From Amphibalanus amphitrite (Eukaryota; Arthropoda; Thecostraca; Balanomorpha; Balanidae), in NCBI RefSeq assembly GCF_019059575.1, contig NW_024881863.1:186001-250000 (forward strand): a stretch of 64,000 bases of DNA. Reading direction: 5' to 3'. The notes below the pieces were generated by a model that did not search any database, was not told where the DNA came from, and saw only the letters and a list, made by a program, of their open reading frames with translations. Of this stretch, positions 54,401 through 62,302 are shown in pieces. Numbering within the stretch: position 1 is the stretch's first letter; every line of letters starts with the position of its first letter. The translations under genes and the position numbers were made by a program.

Positions 54401-55289
54401 AAACTTGACCATCAGAAATCTACATATCTGCGTGAATAAAGAAACGAGCATATTGTTGTCCAGTAGCCAGCCTGACGACATCGGTGGTGCTGTGTGTCTG
54501 TGCTCCGGCAGTCTGCAGTCGATAGCCCGGGAGCTGGTCGAACAGGTGCAGCTCATGAGCATGTTCGGCTCGACCAAGGTGGACACCCTGCTGGTCGAGA
54601 TGCTGCTCGTTGGTAAGTGGAGGGCGCTGGTGGCTGACGAGACGTCTAAAGGGGCACCTAATTTCTACTCCTTAGCGGCGGCATGATTTTACAGGGACTC
54701 ATGGAGTCCCGATAGCATTATCTCTTGCCCCACAAATGCTATTGCACCACGCCTATTGCCAGCTATTCCTACTGAAGAATTATCTTGGGAAACGTTGCAT
54801 GGACATATTTTTATTTAAGTTTAAATTTATGTGCACGTGTCTCGTCCCCTGACCCCGATGTCGTGCCCTGACCCCTGTCCGGTCTGTCCGTCAGGTAACA
54901 ACGGCGAGGTGCCGGGCCCGCCGCCGCCGGAGGGCCAGCAGGGCCCACCCGGTCCGCCTCAGCCGGCCGGGTACCCGGCCCACACCGCCGGGCTGCTGCT
55001 GCCGTCCCCTCCACCTCCCCCACCCCACCACCACCCGGTTCACCCGCCACCGCCGCCGGGAGCGCTACAGGGGCCCCCTCCAGGCGGGTACGGCCTTACC
55101 TACATGGTGCCGGAGCCGCCGGCCGGCCTGGCCGGTCCTCCCGTCTCGCTGCCCGGGCCGCCGGAGAGGACGGGTCACCAGATAATTCAGCGCTGCGACT
55201 ACGGACCCTACAAGCGGCCCGGCCCGTCCAGCTTCAAGGAGGAGTCGCTGGAGATGGACGGCGAGCAGGGGCGCACGTTCAGCAGCTGA
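30299..55289 (+). CDS. Hnf4: HNF4-type nuclear receptor, complete gene
   Basis: Join of 30299-30413, 35908-36088, 36466-36560, 42798-42925, 43781-43924, 47204-47324, 52913-53032, 54035-54176, 54512-54612 and 54895-55289: 1542 bp including stop, 513 residues, all junctions in phase. HNF4 (NR2A) is a nuclear transcription factor that binds DR1 elements (AGGTCA repeats spaced by one base) as a homodimer and, in insects, controls lipid catabolism and glucose metabolism. Residues 62-130 are the two-zinc-finger DNA-binding domain with the HNF4-specific P-box CDGCKG (79-84); [10 protein letters not shown] (131-140) is the diagnostic C-terminal extension; about 175-382 is the ligand-binding domain, ending in the AF-2 helix LLVEMLL; 383-513 is a proline- and glycine-rich F domain. 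Total genomic span is 25 kb, with most intron sequence made of transposons. Confidence 0.93.
30572..33920. mobile_element. TIR DNA transposon with nine palindromic boxes
   Basis: The ends are 57-bp inverted repeats (about three mismatches) starting CAGTCCCACGCACAAGGGGG, flanked by ATCA on both sides (30568-30571 and 33921-33924), a 4-bp target duplication. A 16-bp box of the form GCTCAA-N4-TTGAGC recurs nine times, three near the left end (30596, 30612, 30666) and six near the right end (33553, 33585, 33627, 33668, 33865, 33881), two of them with one variant base. The boxes look like transposase binding sites. The interior is AT-rich except for a GC-rich block at 32290-32850. No transposase was recognised, so it is likely non-autonomous or decayed. 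CAG ends with a 4-bp duplication do not let me name the superfamily. Confidence 0.82.
32290..32850 (+). pseudogene. GC-rich, gene-like but broken block inside a transposon
   Basis: Within the AT-rich transposon at 30572-33920, a block of sharply higher GC follows a good pyrimidine tract and TTTCTGGCAG acceptor at 32288. All three plus frames are open in short pieces (one reads [20 protein letters not shown], another runs 113 codons at 32505-32846), as if a coding sequence had been shifted several times. I do not recognise the protein. It could be a captured host exon, the rotted transposase, or a non-coding GC block. Confidence 0.3.
35908..36088 (+). CDS. Hnf4: HNF4 coding exon 2, first zinc finger
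   Basis: Acceptor GTTACAG and donor AG|GTGGGT. Reads (V)[18 protein letters not shown], then [20 protein letters not shown] and [17 protein letters not shown]. The four cysteines C62, C65, C79 and C82 hold the first zinc; the P-box CDGCKG has the aspartate typical of HNF4 rather than the EGCKG of most receptors, and sets recognition of AGGTCA-like half-sites. The exon ends in phase 2, splitting Arg99. Splitting the two fingers by an intron here is common in nuclear receptor genes. Confidence 0.96.
36089..36465 (+). other. HNF4 intron 2
   Basis: A 377-bp intron between the two zinc-finger exons. The donor is GTGGGT and the acceptor is TTTTTTGCCACAG. Nothing else was seen. Confidence 0.85.
36466..36560 (+). 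CDS. Hnf4: HNF4 coding exon 3, second zinc finger
   Basis: Acceptor GCCACAG, donor GTGAGT. Reads (R)[15 protein letters not shown], then [16 protein letters not shown]. Cysteines C98 (previous exon), C104, C114 and C117 make the second zinc site; CVVDKEKRN contains the D-box used in dimerisation. [14 protein letters not shown] is the near-invariant nuclear receptor ending, followed by the HNF4 KEAVQ extension that starts in the next exon. It ends in phase 1. Confidence 0.96.
37923..39069. mobile_element. hAT-like non-autonomous transposon
   Basis: Starts CAGGGGTCGGCAAA and ends with the near-complement TGCCGACCACTG, the classic hAT terminal pattern. It is flanked by an exact 8-bp duplication ATCTAGAG (37915-37922 and 39070-39077). 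The body of 1147 bp has no intact transposase. It contains a large internal inverted repeat (38478-38748) and, at 38857-38872, CGAGGGTTAA, which resembles the end of the TTAA elements elsewhere here. It lies in HNF4 intron 3. Confidence 0.9.
38478..38748. repeat. Internal inverted repeat with duplicated hairpin unit
   Basis: GGCCAGTTTTACAGACAG at the left is mirrored by CTGTTGGTAAAACTGGCC at the right, extending through AAAAATAGC and CTGCCGG. Inside, a unit of about 70 bp (GTAAACGGTAAA to CTTACGCTCCGTAT) occurs twice in tandem, and the ACATACGGAGCGTAA motif is inverted against TTACGCTCCGTATGT. It may be a small TIR element nested in the hAT element. Confidence 0.65.
39195..40644. mobile_element. 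hAT-like element filled with degenerate tandem repeats
   Basis: The ends are CAGGGGCCCGGGAAC and, inverted, CATAGACCCGGGAAC. The exact 8-bp duplication CACCGGGC flanks it (39187-39194 and 40645-40652). TCAAGTTGGGGG runs lie near both ends in the same orientation. From about 39470 to 40250 the interior is a degenerate array of roughly 25-30 bp units with wording like CCGGCGCCTCTGAGGGCCC. CAGTGGCGTAGCTAGG at 39268 is a typical left end of another hAT element, perhaps nested here, without a matching right end. No transposase was found. Confidence 0.75.
42798..42925 (+). CDS. Hnf4: HNF4 coding exon 4, hinge
   Basis: Acceptor TTCCGTCAG, donor TGG|GTGAGT. Reads (A)[18 protein letters not shown] then [20 protein letters not shown] and [14 protein letters not shown] is the most specific HNF4 signature outside the zinc fingers, and RRSS includes the serine just after the DNA-binding domain that protein kinase A phosphorylates in mammalian HNF4[12 protein letters not shown] is the first helix leading into the ligand-binding domain. 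It ends in phase 0 at residue 173. The intron right after it is a tandem array of copies of this donor (see repeat entry). Confidence 0.95.
42909..43175 (+). repeat. Tandem repeats of the exon 4 end and splice donor
   Basis: The segment GATCGACTCCAGCTGGGTGAG, of which the first part is coding and GTGAGT is the real donor, is followed by degenerate copies of about 34 bp. GTGAGT occurs at 42926, 42960, 42996, 43128 and 43162, four of them after CAGCTGG- or CAGCTAG-like wording. The units drift with distance from the exon. None of the four later donors keeps phase 0, so using them would shift the HNF4 frame. Confidence 0.8.
42926..43780 (+). other. HNF4 intron 4
   Basis: An 855-bp intron starting with the donor-repeat array and ending at TACCCTCCATGCACAG. 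Apart from the array, nothing was recognised. Confidence 0.8.
43781..43924 (+). CDS. Hnf4: HNF4 coding exon 5, start of ligand-binding domain
   Basis: Reads [20 protein letters not shown] then [20 protein letters not shown] and MDLALDDQ, 48 codons, phase 0 at both ends. The stretch QLLxxVEWAKxIPAFxxLxLDDQ is the nuclear receptor signature at helices 3-4 that forms the coactivator groove. The acceptor CATGCACAG is chosen because HNF4 similarity starts right after it and exon 4 ends in phase 0. Open frame upstream of it is intron. Confidence 0.95.
43947..44049 (+). repeat. (GGAGA)n microsatellite
   Basis: A GGAGA tandem repeat beginning 23 bp after the exon 5 donor. It is G-rich on the transcript strand. 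It generates long glutamate-arginine-glycine frames that are not genes. Confidence 0.92.
46227..47147. mobile_element. TTAA-flanked piggyBac-like MITE, copy 2
   Basis: The same element as 12808-13718: TTAA at both ends, CCCTCGCCCGCACATG inverted repeats, G-run hairpins and an AGGTCA-rich interior. By eye only about ten substitutions plus G/C-run and A-run length changes separate the two over 900 bp, so insertion was recent. Orientation is the same as copy 1. It lies in HNF4 intron 5 just before the exon 6 acceptor. Confidence 0.9.
47204..47324 (+). CDS. Hnf4: HNF4 coding exon 6, ligand-binding domain
   Basis: Acceptor CCCTCTGGCAG, donor CCAG|GTCAGT. Reads [20 protein letters not shown] then [20 protein letters not shown]. 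[19 protein letters not shown] is an HNF4 hallmark at helices 4-5 and includes the arginine (R of LLRAH) near the pocket. It starts in phase 0 and ends in phase 1. Confidence 0.95.
47793..48772. mobile_element. Nested hAT-like element
   Basis: Inverted ends CAGGGGTGTA with an exact 8-bp duplication CCCGTATG (47785-47792 and 48773-48780), inserted in the element at 47613-49778. The interior consists of degenerate repeats of the form GGCGCCCTTCTGGCCTC and GAGAATGGCGCCCTTTTCAT. No transposase was found. Confidence 0.88.
48950..49500. repeat. Degenerate ~20-bp tandem array
   Basis: More than twenty diverged copies of a GGGCACCACAGGCCTGTCAG-like unit inside the hAT-like element at 47613-49778. 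Stop-poor frames over it are artefacts of the repeat. Confidence 0.85.
52913..53032 (+). CDS. Hnf4: HNF4 coding exon 7, ligand-binding domain
   Basis: Acceptor TTTCTGTCTGCAG. Reads (D)[20 protein letters not shown] then [19 protein letters not shown]. It matches the HNF4 helix 7-8 region, where ExxxLKAIxFFDP is conserved. The donor is GTACAA, a weak match to consensus. It starts with two bases and ends in phase 1, in register with both neighbours. Confidence 0.93.
53033..54034 (+). other. HNF4 intron 7
   Basis: A 1-kb intron with a minisatellite at 53095-53250 built from CTGCCTAGAGCTAG-like units. TGACGTGACATTGTCAC wording is at 53450. The donor GTACAA is weak; the acceptor is TGTGACCTCCAG. 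Nothing else was recognised. Confidence 0.75.
53095..53250 (+). repeat. Minisatellite, CTGCCTAGAGCTAG-like units
   Basis: Direct repeats of 14-20 bp, including CTGCCTAGAGCTAG twice in tandem, drifting to CTGCCTAGAGCTG and CTGCCTAGTGCCTG. They begin about 60 bp after the weak exon 7 donor. Confidence 0.8.
54035..54176 (+). CDS. Hnf4: HNF4 coding exon 8, ligand-binding domain
   Basis: Acceptor GACCTCCAG, donor CCCAG|GTGAGC. Reads (A)[20 protein letters not shown] then [20 protein letters not shown] and MLLILP. VQxxLEDYIxDRQYxxRGRFGxxLLxLP is the HNF4 helix 9-10 region used for dimerisation. The N-terminal part (AASRGAAGD) replaces the usual ...GLSDPGKI loop. It ends in phase 2. Confidence 0.94.
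54177..54511 (+). other. HNF4 intron 8
   Basis: A 335-bp intron with GTGAGC donor and CTGTGCTCCGGCAG acceptor. Nothing else was seen. Confidence 0.8.
54512..54612 (+). CDS. Hnf4: HNF4 coding exon 9, end of ligand-binding domain
   Basis: Reads (S)[18 protein letters not shown] then [15 protein letters not shown](G). LQSI...EQxQxxxxFGxxKVDxLLxEMLL is the HNF4 helix 10-12 region, and LLVEMLL is the AF-2 activation helix that docks LxxLL coactivators. Donor GTAAGT, phase 1. Confidence 0.95.
54895..55289 (+). CDS. Hnf4: HNF4 last coding exon, F domain
   Basis: Acceptor CTGTCCGTCAG. Reads (G)[19 protein letters not shown] and continues for 131 residues (383-513) to ...GEQGRTFSS and TGA at 55287. 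The first half is extremely proline- and glycine-rich with a histidine patch; the end ([16 protein letters not shown]) is acidic and includes a FKEE motif that fits a SUMO-site pattern. HNF4 proteins characteristically carry a long, poorly conserved F domain that modulates AF-2. Base composition here is very GC-rich compared with flanks. The frame is supported by phase and by the GNN junction just after the AF-2 helix. Confidence 0.88.
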
Positions 55290-57285
55290 TCTGTGACGTC
55301 ACGCGGGGAGAGGACCGGATTGGTGGAGAGACCGGGACGGTAGTGAGCGGACCAAAGGGAGGCGCGAGTGGTGTGAGCTCTCGTTCCTAGGCGCGGCAGC
55401 AGTTGGGGTCAATGAGGTCACGAGGAGTCCAGTGAAGTCACACAGAGGTCACAAGGTTAATGAGGTTGCAAGGTCACGCGGAGGACATCGAGGTCAAGGA
55501 CATATCGTTGGTGTGGTCTCTCGCCTTCAAAGTGTCACAAGTAGAGTGGGATTGGAGTTGACCACTGTGACTTTTTACAGGGCATTAGTTAGTATTTGTA
55601 CAAAGTGAGCTGAGCATAGCTGTCAGTGTTTAATCATTGCGTGTTATTTAAGCTCAGTATCATTTGAGTGAATACGGGCAGTGTATTGCATCGTTTGCAT
55701 ATGTCCGGTGCATTTACAGTGAGTGTGTTGTGTGTGTGAGATTGGATCGGTTGTGTTTTTCGTGCAATGTTGCCGCCGATGATGATAAGTTGAGTCCTAG
55801 AGTTGGTTCTCTGAGGAATTAGCCCGCCTGAGGCACGTCGATAGCGCGGATTTAGCAATGCAATCTTGCAAGGCGTTGCAGCTGAAGGCCAGTCGTTGCT
55901 AATGCTCATGGGAAGTTGTAGTGCTAGGCCGATGTACGTTGTTATGAGGTGCGTGCCACTCATCATTCTATTCAATATTTATAAAAATCAATGTTATTCT
56001 TTGGAACATTCATTTTAAAACAACATGAATACATATTCTTATTAATAGATGGTTATTTCCTCAACTTGTGTGTTCGCATTAAAATCGATAAAATTAAATC
56101 TGACCCTTGCAAAAGCGAGTGTACCAGGCACACATGCCTATGGAAGATGCCCCAAAGAGCCGCAAAAAAAAACTCGTTTACATGCTACCAGCCACCGCTT
56201 ACTGTTTTCAAAAGTCGCGTTCCACCCTACCCAAAAGCAAACATGGGTTTTAAAATGAAACTTGCAGACAAATGTGAACGTTACGTGTTCTAAGATGAAT
56301 GTTCTAAAGATTGGCTTTGGTTTTATAAATATTAAATAGAATGAAAAGGGTGTAGTGTACCATAGGCGATTGTCGGTATTTTGTATAACAAAAGAAAATA
56401 GTTAACGATTAAACAAAGATGGAAGAACATAATTTGCGAAGTGAAATTTACGCATGCTTTTTATTTCGGCATATAGCATGGGGAACTCAATGCGCACAGG
56501 CACACCGATAAGATTCCTTTTTCTAAGAGTACTTACAAGGTACTCCGAACATCTAGTACCGATTCGCTTGTGCTTTAAATTGAGACCGGGAATTGGGATT
56601 ATTTATTAAGAGTCCAGCGATTATCAGACAAGAAGGACTTTAAATATATATTTGACAAAAACCGAGACAAGATATCCGAATCATGGACGCTTATATTTAA
56701 AGGCATACGCAAAAAGACCAATCCAGACTAAAAGGCTATAAATATTGGAAACAAAGGACTCAAGATTATGAATCAATTCGGTATCAGTGAATTTGTGCCA
56801 GACAATTACGCATATTGCAATGTTGAAACAACACCAGGCTCAAGATCATTCATAACACGGATGAAAAACATATGGACCACGCGTCCGGATCATCGCATAG
56901 CTTAATTTTAATTTTCTGTGGTCAAGTGTCGCTTTTTCCTTTAACTTGTTTTTGGCAGCAAAGGGGGAAGGGTGTTGCACACATGGTGCGTGCTAAATAG
57001 CATCCACTGTACTGCATTAGTACCTACCTACGCTGCAAACGCTCACTGCTGCACACAAATACAAAACCATTCATTATAGGTACACCTGATGAACTGTGAG
57101 TATGATGATAAAGATGATGGTGATTAAAATTCCCGGCTCAACAATCCGAATACCGAGACATCTCAGTGTCCAATTTACGGCACCTCAACAATATCACAAA
57201 AGCCACCTCACACCGCCACTCACCGCTGCTGCCACCTATGCTCTCCACCGGGTACTGCAGCTTCACACCGCCGCCGCCGCGGCGC
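55290..57285. other. Convergent intergenic region: HNF4 and GINS3 3' ends
   Basis: HNF4 (plus) and GINS3 (minus) point toward each other here. 55380-55500 holds a cluster of AGGTCA and GAGGTCA words. No perfect AATAAA was found for HNF4; ATTAAA near 56331 is the best plus-strand candidate. On the minus strand AATAAA occurs at 56607-56602, about 680 bp after the GINS3 stop. No other gene was recognised. Confidence 0.5.
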
Positions 57286-57516
57286 TTATTCCTCCATATG
57301 TGCCGCCTTGCGTTTCCTATAGGTGAGTACGTTCTGGTCGGTGGCGATCTGCTCCGTCTCGCGGCGAATCCATCTCTCGTGTCGCCGCATGCTCAGCTGT
57401 CCGGCGGAGAACAGGCCCCGTTCCAGCTCGTCCAGGGAGGCGGCCATTGTGGACGTGTCGTCGGCAGTGAGGTTCATGGACGCGTCCATGATGGGTCGCA
57501 GCCGGGAGCGTAGAGT
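57286..57516 (-). CDS. GINS3: GINS3 coding exon 4, C-terminal
   Basis: Acceptor CCTTCCTCAG on the minus strand. Reads TLRSRLRPIMDASMNLTADD then TSTMAASLDELERGLFSAGQ and on to YRKRKAAHMEE and TAA. It matches the C-terminal half of GINS3, with RRIMDxSxN...DTSxxxxxLDELERGLFxxGQ the most recognisable stretch and a short basic YKKRKxxxMEE tail. It starts in phase 0. The stop is at 57288-57286. Confidence 0.94.
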   Translation of the reverse strand, partial: TLRSRLRPIMDASMNLTADDTSTMAASLDELERGLFSAGQLSMRRHERWIRRETEQIATDQNVLTYRKRKAAHMEE

Positions 57517-60061
57517 CTGAGGAAGGAGGAGGGGCACATGTTACGTGAGTGATGGCGGTTGCCCTAAAACAACAAAACAGAAACAGAAACGGGATGGCGG
57601 TTGGAGTCAAACATAAGCAAAGCAAGTCAGCATATATGGATAACCATTATGGAGTTCAAGATCATATGTCTTTATGTCCTTTAGGCTCTATACGACGAAC
57701 TTTTCCAAGAATAAAGTGCAACTAACGATCGAAACAAATAACCATCACAAACTCCCTTCACAGAACGAAACTCAAAATAGTATAGCAAAACTCTTTTCAT
57801 AAAGCGAATGATACAAAGCAATCAAACGTAGCAAAACTCATAATTAAGAATATCCCGCAACAAAATCACTCAATGGTCAATAGGAAGACAAGCATCGAGA
57901 CAAAAAAAAAAAAACACCGCTCCCTTGCTCCAACCCGAACGCTCTCCCCTCTTTGCCTTCGCCCTCCCCTGACCCACCTCAACCAGCGAGGTAGCCATGG
58001 CGGGCCCCTCGCCGTGTCGCAGCCGCACCAGGTGGCGGCCCGTCTCGTAGAAATGCGGTCCCCAGCTGTGGAGATTCACTACCTCCGCGCCCGCGTCCAG
58101 CATCATCCTACGGACAAATGGCGAGTCGGAGTTACGATAAGGATATGATGTCACGGACTGGGAGGTGGGATCACAGACTGCCCGGATGGGTAATGAATGG
58201 GTCGTGAAAAATGCGCCACAGACTCATGCGAAGTTACTGAGGGGAATTGGCGACTGATGGCTGGGCAATGGGCATTAACTCACGACCCATATAGACGGGA
58301 ATTGCATTTGAACCCTGTTCATATTGCACCCTGTTCATATTTGAACCCTGTTCATATGCTCTGTCATATAGAGATAGTACCTGTGTGTCTGCCTGTAGAG
58401 CTTGGGCAGCCTCACGCTGACAATCTGTTTGTAGGTGGTGACGTTCAGCTGGTGTGCCAGCCACAGCGGCAGCTCCAGCTTAGCCTCAGCAGGAATATTT
58501 TCATGCTGACCAGATGAATCAAGAAAACCTGCAGCATGGGGAGGGGAAACACAATCTTTAATGGTTGGTGATGGCTGCGACGTGAAGATACAAACCTTCA
58601 AAATAATCAACAGATTTGTCATTTAACCCTCGCCGGCCGAGGGGGGGGGGGCGGGTGCCGCCCCCCCCCCATAGGGTTTTTTCGCGATAGCTCCGAACAC
58701 GCTGGCGATAGAGAGCTGAAACTTGGCATACCTGACCTTTGATCCAAGCCGCATCTTTTGACACCAACCGCATTTTTGGGTCAGGTCAGGTCACTGACCT
58801 ATGACGTCATAAGTGAACATCTGCACGGTCTTCAGATGTCGCAACTTCGCAACGCCCTCACTGCCAGAGGAGATGTCACAGGGAAATGAAACTTGCAGGA
58901 TCTAGTATCCATTATGAGTCCCACAACTTGTATATCTCGGATTTTTCCTAAAGGTCATATGAGGTCAGGTCATTTTCGTGACCTCACCATTATAAGTCAA
59001 TGGGGAAAAATGAAAACTGCTATTCTGGCGCCGGGAACGATCTCCAACTATCTCAAGCACACAGAATCGTGATTTGATGTACTCCTTGCAAGGTTAGATG
59101 CGTCACTTTTGCAATGTTGACCTTGCGTGACGTCATTTATGACGTCATCAAGGTGAAATTAGTTTTTCGTCAATAACTCTTGATCAAATTGAGCTAGCGA
59201 GTCGGGGAAGGCACCAATGGACTCAGGAAGGCCTGCCGAATCGAATGATATGCGACATGACCTCTTTCGACCAACTTCGTGACCTGGGGGTGCTGACCTG
59301 ACCTTGACCTGAGGTCAACACCCCAAGTTGACCTGACCCGGACAAAAAGTATATCATTCGACGCGCCTGAGCGAGGTGAACACGATGCTGCAAAAATCGG
59401 CGCTCTGCGGCCGTTTTTTGCGAAGTTATTCACCAAAAACTGAACCGTACCTTGGGGCACTTGACCTGACCTCAGAGGTCACCGGTTGACCTAGGACCTT
59501 AAAATCGGGTACCAATCTCTGCGTCTCGTAACGGCGCACACGCTCGTTTTTTCCGCGACGCGCTAGCTCCACCAGGGGCGAAACGGCGAGGGGGGGTCGT
59601 ACCCGCCCCCCCCCCCTCGGCCGGCGCGTATGTAGAAAACCAATAGGTCCGGCGAGGGTTAAGGCAGTAATTAATTACACAGTGCTCCTTTATTTTCATT
59701 TACATTCCAGATAAAGGTTCAATAAAATGATTTGAACTACCTACTGACAAATTATAGAACACTCAATCCCCTAGTCAATGAAACATTAGCAACTTTAGGC
59801 AAGGGCCTTTAGACATAGAAACAATACAAATTGCAAACATACAAATACAAATTACAAATACAAGAACAAATACAAATGCAAATTGGGTTAAGCAGCAGTT
59901 CTATCACCAACATCATTTTGGCAGATTGTATGCTAAACTACAGAGCACTTACCCAGGTGAGGTGTGTCCTCAAGGAACTTGCAGGTTACATTGGCATTGG
60001 AAGCCAGGATATCATCTAGAGAGAAGCAGTCTGGAGTGTATGAGCGATTCAGAAGATCCAT
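57286..60061 (-). CDS. GINS3: GINS complex subunit 3 (Psf3), complete gene
   Basis: Join of 60061-59953, 58528-58381, 58107-57978 and 57516-57286 on the minus strand: 618 bp, 205 residues, all junctions in phase; human GINS3 is 216. GINS (Sld5, Psf1, Psf2, Psf3) binds Cdc45 and MCM2-7 to form the CMG helicase at eukaryotic replication forks. Visible family features in order: FSLDDILASN near residue 13; KLELPLWLAHQLN in the middle, the family signature; GPHFYETGRHLV; then LDELERGLFSAGQ and the basic KRK tail. The first intron carries a TTAA transposon (58623-59662). The ATG at 60061 is the only start that gives the family-length N-terminus. Its transcript converges with HNF4. Confidence 0.94.
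57517..57977 (-). other. GINS3 intron 3
   Basis: A 461-bp AT-rich intron with a GTGGGT donor and CCTTCCTCAG acceptor on the minus strand. An A-run lies at 57902-57914. Nothing else was seen. Confidence 0.8.
57978..58107 (-). CDS. GINS3: GINS3 coding exon 3
   Basis: Acceptor CCGTAG, donor GAG|GTGGGT. Reads (R)MMLDAGAEVVNLHSWGPHFY then ETGRHLVRLRHGEGPAMATS and LVE. The core VxLHxxGPHFYxxGxxL is conserved across GINS3 proteins. It begins by completing a split arginine codon and ends in phase 0. Confidence 0.94.
58108..58380 (-). other. GINS3 intron 2
   Basis: A 273-bp intron. It contains three copies of CCCTGTTCATAT at about 20-bp intervals (58314-58355). Confidence 0.8.
58381..58528 (-). CDS. 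GINS3: GINS3 coding exon 2
   Basis: Acceptor CATGCTGCAG, donor CACAG|GTACTA. Reads (G)FLDSSGQHENIPAEAKLELP then LWLAHQLNVTTYKQIVSVRL and PKLYRQTH(R). The KLELPLWLAxxL followed by V(S/E)xxLPKxY signature identifies GINS3. The exon ends in phase 2, splitting Arg. Confidence 0.95.
58529..59952 (-). other. GINS3 intron 1
   Basis: A 1.4-kb intron, about three quarters of it a TTAA transposon (58623-59662). The rest includes an AT-rich ACAAATACAAATT-type repeat at 59824-59882. Confidence 0.8.
58623..59662. mobile_element. TTAA-flanked piggyBac-like MITE, second family
   Basis: TTAA at both ends (58623-58626 and 59659-59662) followed inward by inverted CCCTCGCCGG and, further in, GGCCGAGGGGGGG with long G/C runs that can pair. 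It shares TTAA-CCCTCG ends, G-run hairpins and an AGGTCA/TGACCT-rich interior with the copies at 12808 and 46227, but the interior sequence is different. Half-site clusters are at 58770-58800, 58970-58985, 59290-59340 and 59460-59495. No transposase. It is inserted in GINS3 intron 1. Confidence 0.85.
59953..60061 (-). CDS. GINS3: GINS3 coding exon 1
   Basis: ATG at 60061 opens MDLLNRSYTPDCFSLDDILA, then SNANVTCKFLEDTPHL(G), 36 codons plus one base, ending at GTAAGT. FSLDDILxxxxxxxCxF is the conserved GINS3 N-terminus. Phase 1 fits exon 2. Sequence just upstream on the minus strand has a possible acceptor (CTGTCCACAG) 30 bases before the ATG, so a non-coding first exon cannot be excluded. Confidence 0.92.
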
Positions 60062-62302
60062 GTTGACCTTGTCTTCGGGTTACAACGCTGTGGACAGCCA
60101 GTTCACAGCAGTCAGGCCGCAGTTACTAAATAGAATATTAAACATGGTGTACATTTTAGACGGAAACTTCTTGAATAAATATATTGTTTTGGGATTCTTT
60201 CATAGAATTCAGGGCAAATTCAAATAAAAATGTAATATCTATGTTTAATACTATTTAATTCAGTAGCGGCTGAACACCTTCAATTAAGGGGGGCACTGTC
60301 GACTTTTGGTCCCATTCTTTCCATGCAACGCCCATAGGACTAATGTTAAAATGCCAAAATCAAAGGGGACACGGTGCCCCGGTGCCCTCCCCGTTCCGCC
60401 GCCTATTTCATTAATGCTTCTTCCGCAAGTGTTCACACCATGCCAGCTGGCCTGCCCGCTGCTCGTAATTTCTTGTGATCCCACCTGGTGTTTATGGCCT
60501 TGCCTGTACCAGCAGTATGCAGTGTAAGCTTGAGGTTAAAAAATGATTGTTAAAATATGGAAATTTGGTTTTATTGCTGCAAATGCATTTTGAGAAACAC
60601 CGATTCATAGACAAATTCCAAAATTAAGTCTGCTCAGTGCTCCTCATCCAGATTATCTAGATCTGTATCTGCATGAAATTCCGAGATGAAGCTGATGTTG
60701 AAACAGAAATGATATACAGGCATGCCATAATGTTAGTGAATCCAGTCAAACTGAAACAGTTTGAGTCTAAATACTGGTACGGCAGGTACAGATTGAGATT
60801 TCAGTCCAGCTTCACCCTAGGAATACCACTTACCACAGTGTTCCATTTTTCAGACTTTTTGGTGGCAAATCACACCTAATGGGGAAAATATTTTCATCCC
60901 TAAAATATGAATGACCGACTATACTTCATCTCTGAAAAGAGTTTCATCTATTCCCAACAGCCAGTTCACATGTCACTTGACAGTTGATGCACCCACATCC
61001 TTTTGTTCCACACACTGTCAAGATCCTGACATGAAATCCTGGTTTATCAGTTGGCATTGAAATTGGCATTACACCATTTTGCAAACATACTTTAGTTATT
61101 TACGTTCTTTTTTCTCATCCTAGGATTTTTTTTTCTTCATCGGCACACCCAACCAATATCCAATTTTAGAACACTGACTTACCACGATACCTCTTATATG
61201 ATATCTCCTGTTACGGATGAAAATATCAATATCGATACAGGAAGATATAAGAAAGAAAATTGGAATACCCAAGGTCCTCTAACCGGAATACCTAAACGTC
61301 CAGGCAAGTGTTTTTATTCTTGTTTTCAAATTTTTGTCTAAGAGCCCCGCGCGCTGTGCGCGTACAAAACATCGATATTGACGCAGATGCGCAATGTTTG
61401 AATATTGTCTTCTTGAATGTCTTCTTGAAATTACCGCGAACGCGTATTTAGCTATTTCTTGCATGCATTTTGTATAAATTTGAAGACAATGTGTGCCTTG
61501 AAATTATTTTCAGATTTATAGTCATCATTGAGACAACAATTTATGAAAATATTTACCTCTGAACATTTAAGTATGTGGCGGAATTTCATAAGTATTGTTT
61601 CCATTTTTCATTGATAGATGTCGCTAGTAGTAAACGCCTACCTAAAGGTATGCTGCACCGTAATGCACTTTACCGAGAAGGGTTGTCGTAGATTATCGTG
61701 TTCGCATCACCCCGAAGGCTATCAACAAATATATTGCTGGTGGTCGCACTATATGTAACCACATATGCTCTTGAATACACACTATCAGCACCTGTGACAC
61801 CCTCGTATTGAAAAAATGAGCACAGAAAAGCCGACCACCAATGACGTTTGCCGGGCCTATTTTCCGGTTCCCCTCCCTTCCAGCCCCATCTGGAGTTGAA
61901 CTTTTGCTTATCTTACTCTACACTTTTTTCTGCTTTAAATGCAATAGACGTGTTGCGCTATGCAAAAATGCCACTTTTTTCGCACGTACTAGGTGCTATT
62001 TGATCTGAAAACTCCAACGGTGAAAAAATCAGTTTGATTCGTGAAGTTTAAATGCCTTAAAAATCGGTTTAAACGTCAATTATTATCACGTGACTAAATA
62101 ACGAGCGTTGATTGGTCGTGACGTCACGATTCGTATCCAGCGAGCCCGTGAAGGTTGGCTGCATTATGTTAGTGTTGGTCGGCGGACGAAGGTGAATCTT
62201 TGTGGAAGAAAGATGGTAGGTACCTACAAAGCAAAATAAGTGGTGTATTACTCCAGGATGTACTAGTAGGTACTTCATCCTCAACACCTGATAAAGTGTT
62301 TG
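60062..62302. other. Region upstream of GINS3, no gene seen
   Basis: This should include the GINS3 promoter, but no core element stands out. Sequence is AT-rich with a small hAT-derived relic at 60261-60406. No exon or RNA gene could be supported; the conserved-looking protein frames are short and unmatched. Confidence 0.45.
60261..60406. mobile_element. Internally deleted hAT-like relic
   Basis: The left end CAGTAGCGGCTGAAC and right end, inverted, ATAGGCGGCGGAAC are both related to the CATAGGCGGCGGAAC ends of the element at 47613-49778. CACGGTGCCCCGGTGCCC next to the right end is shared as well. No clean 8-bp duplication is left. Only 146 bp remain. Confidence 0.6.
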
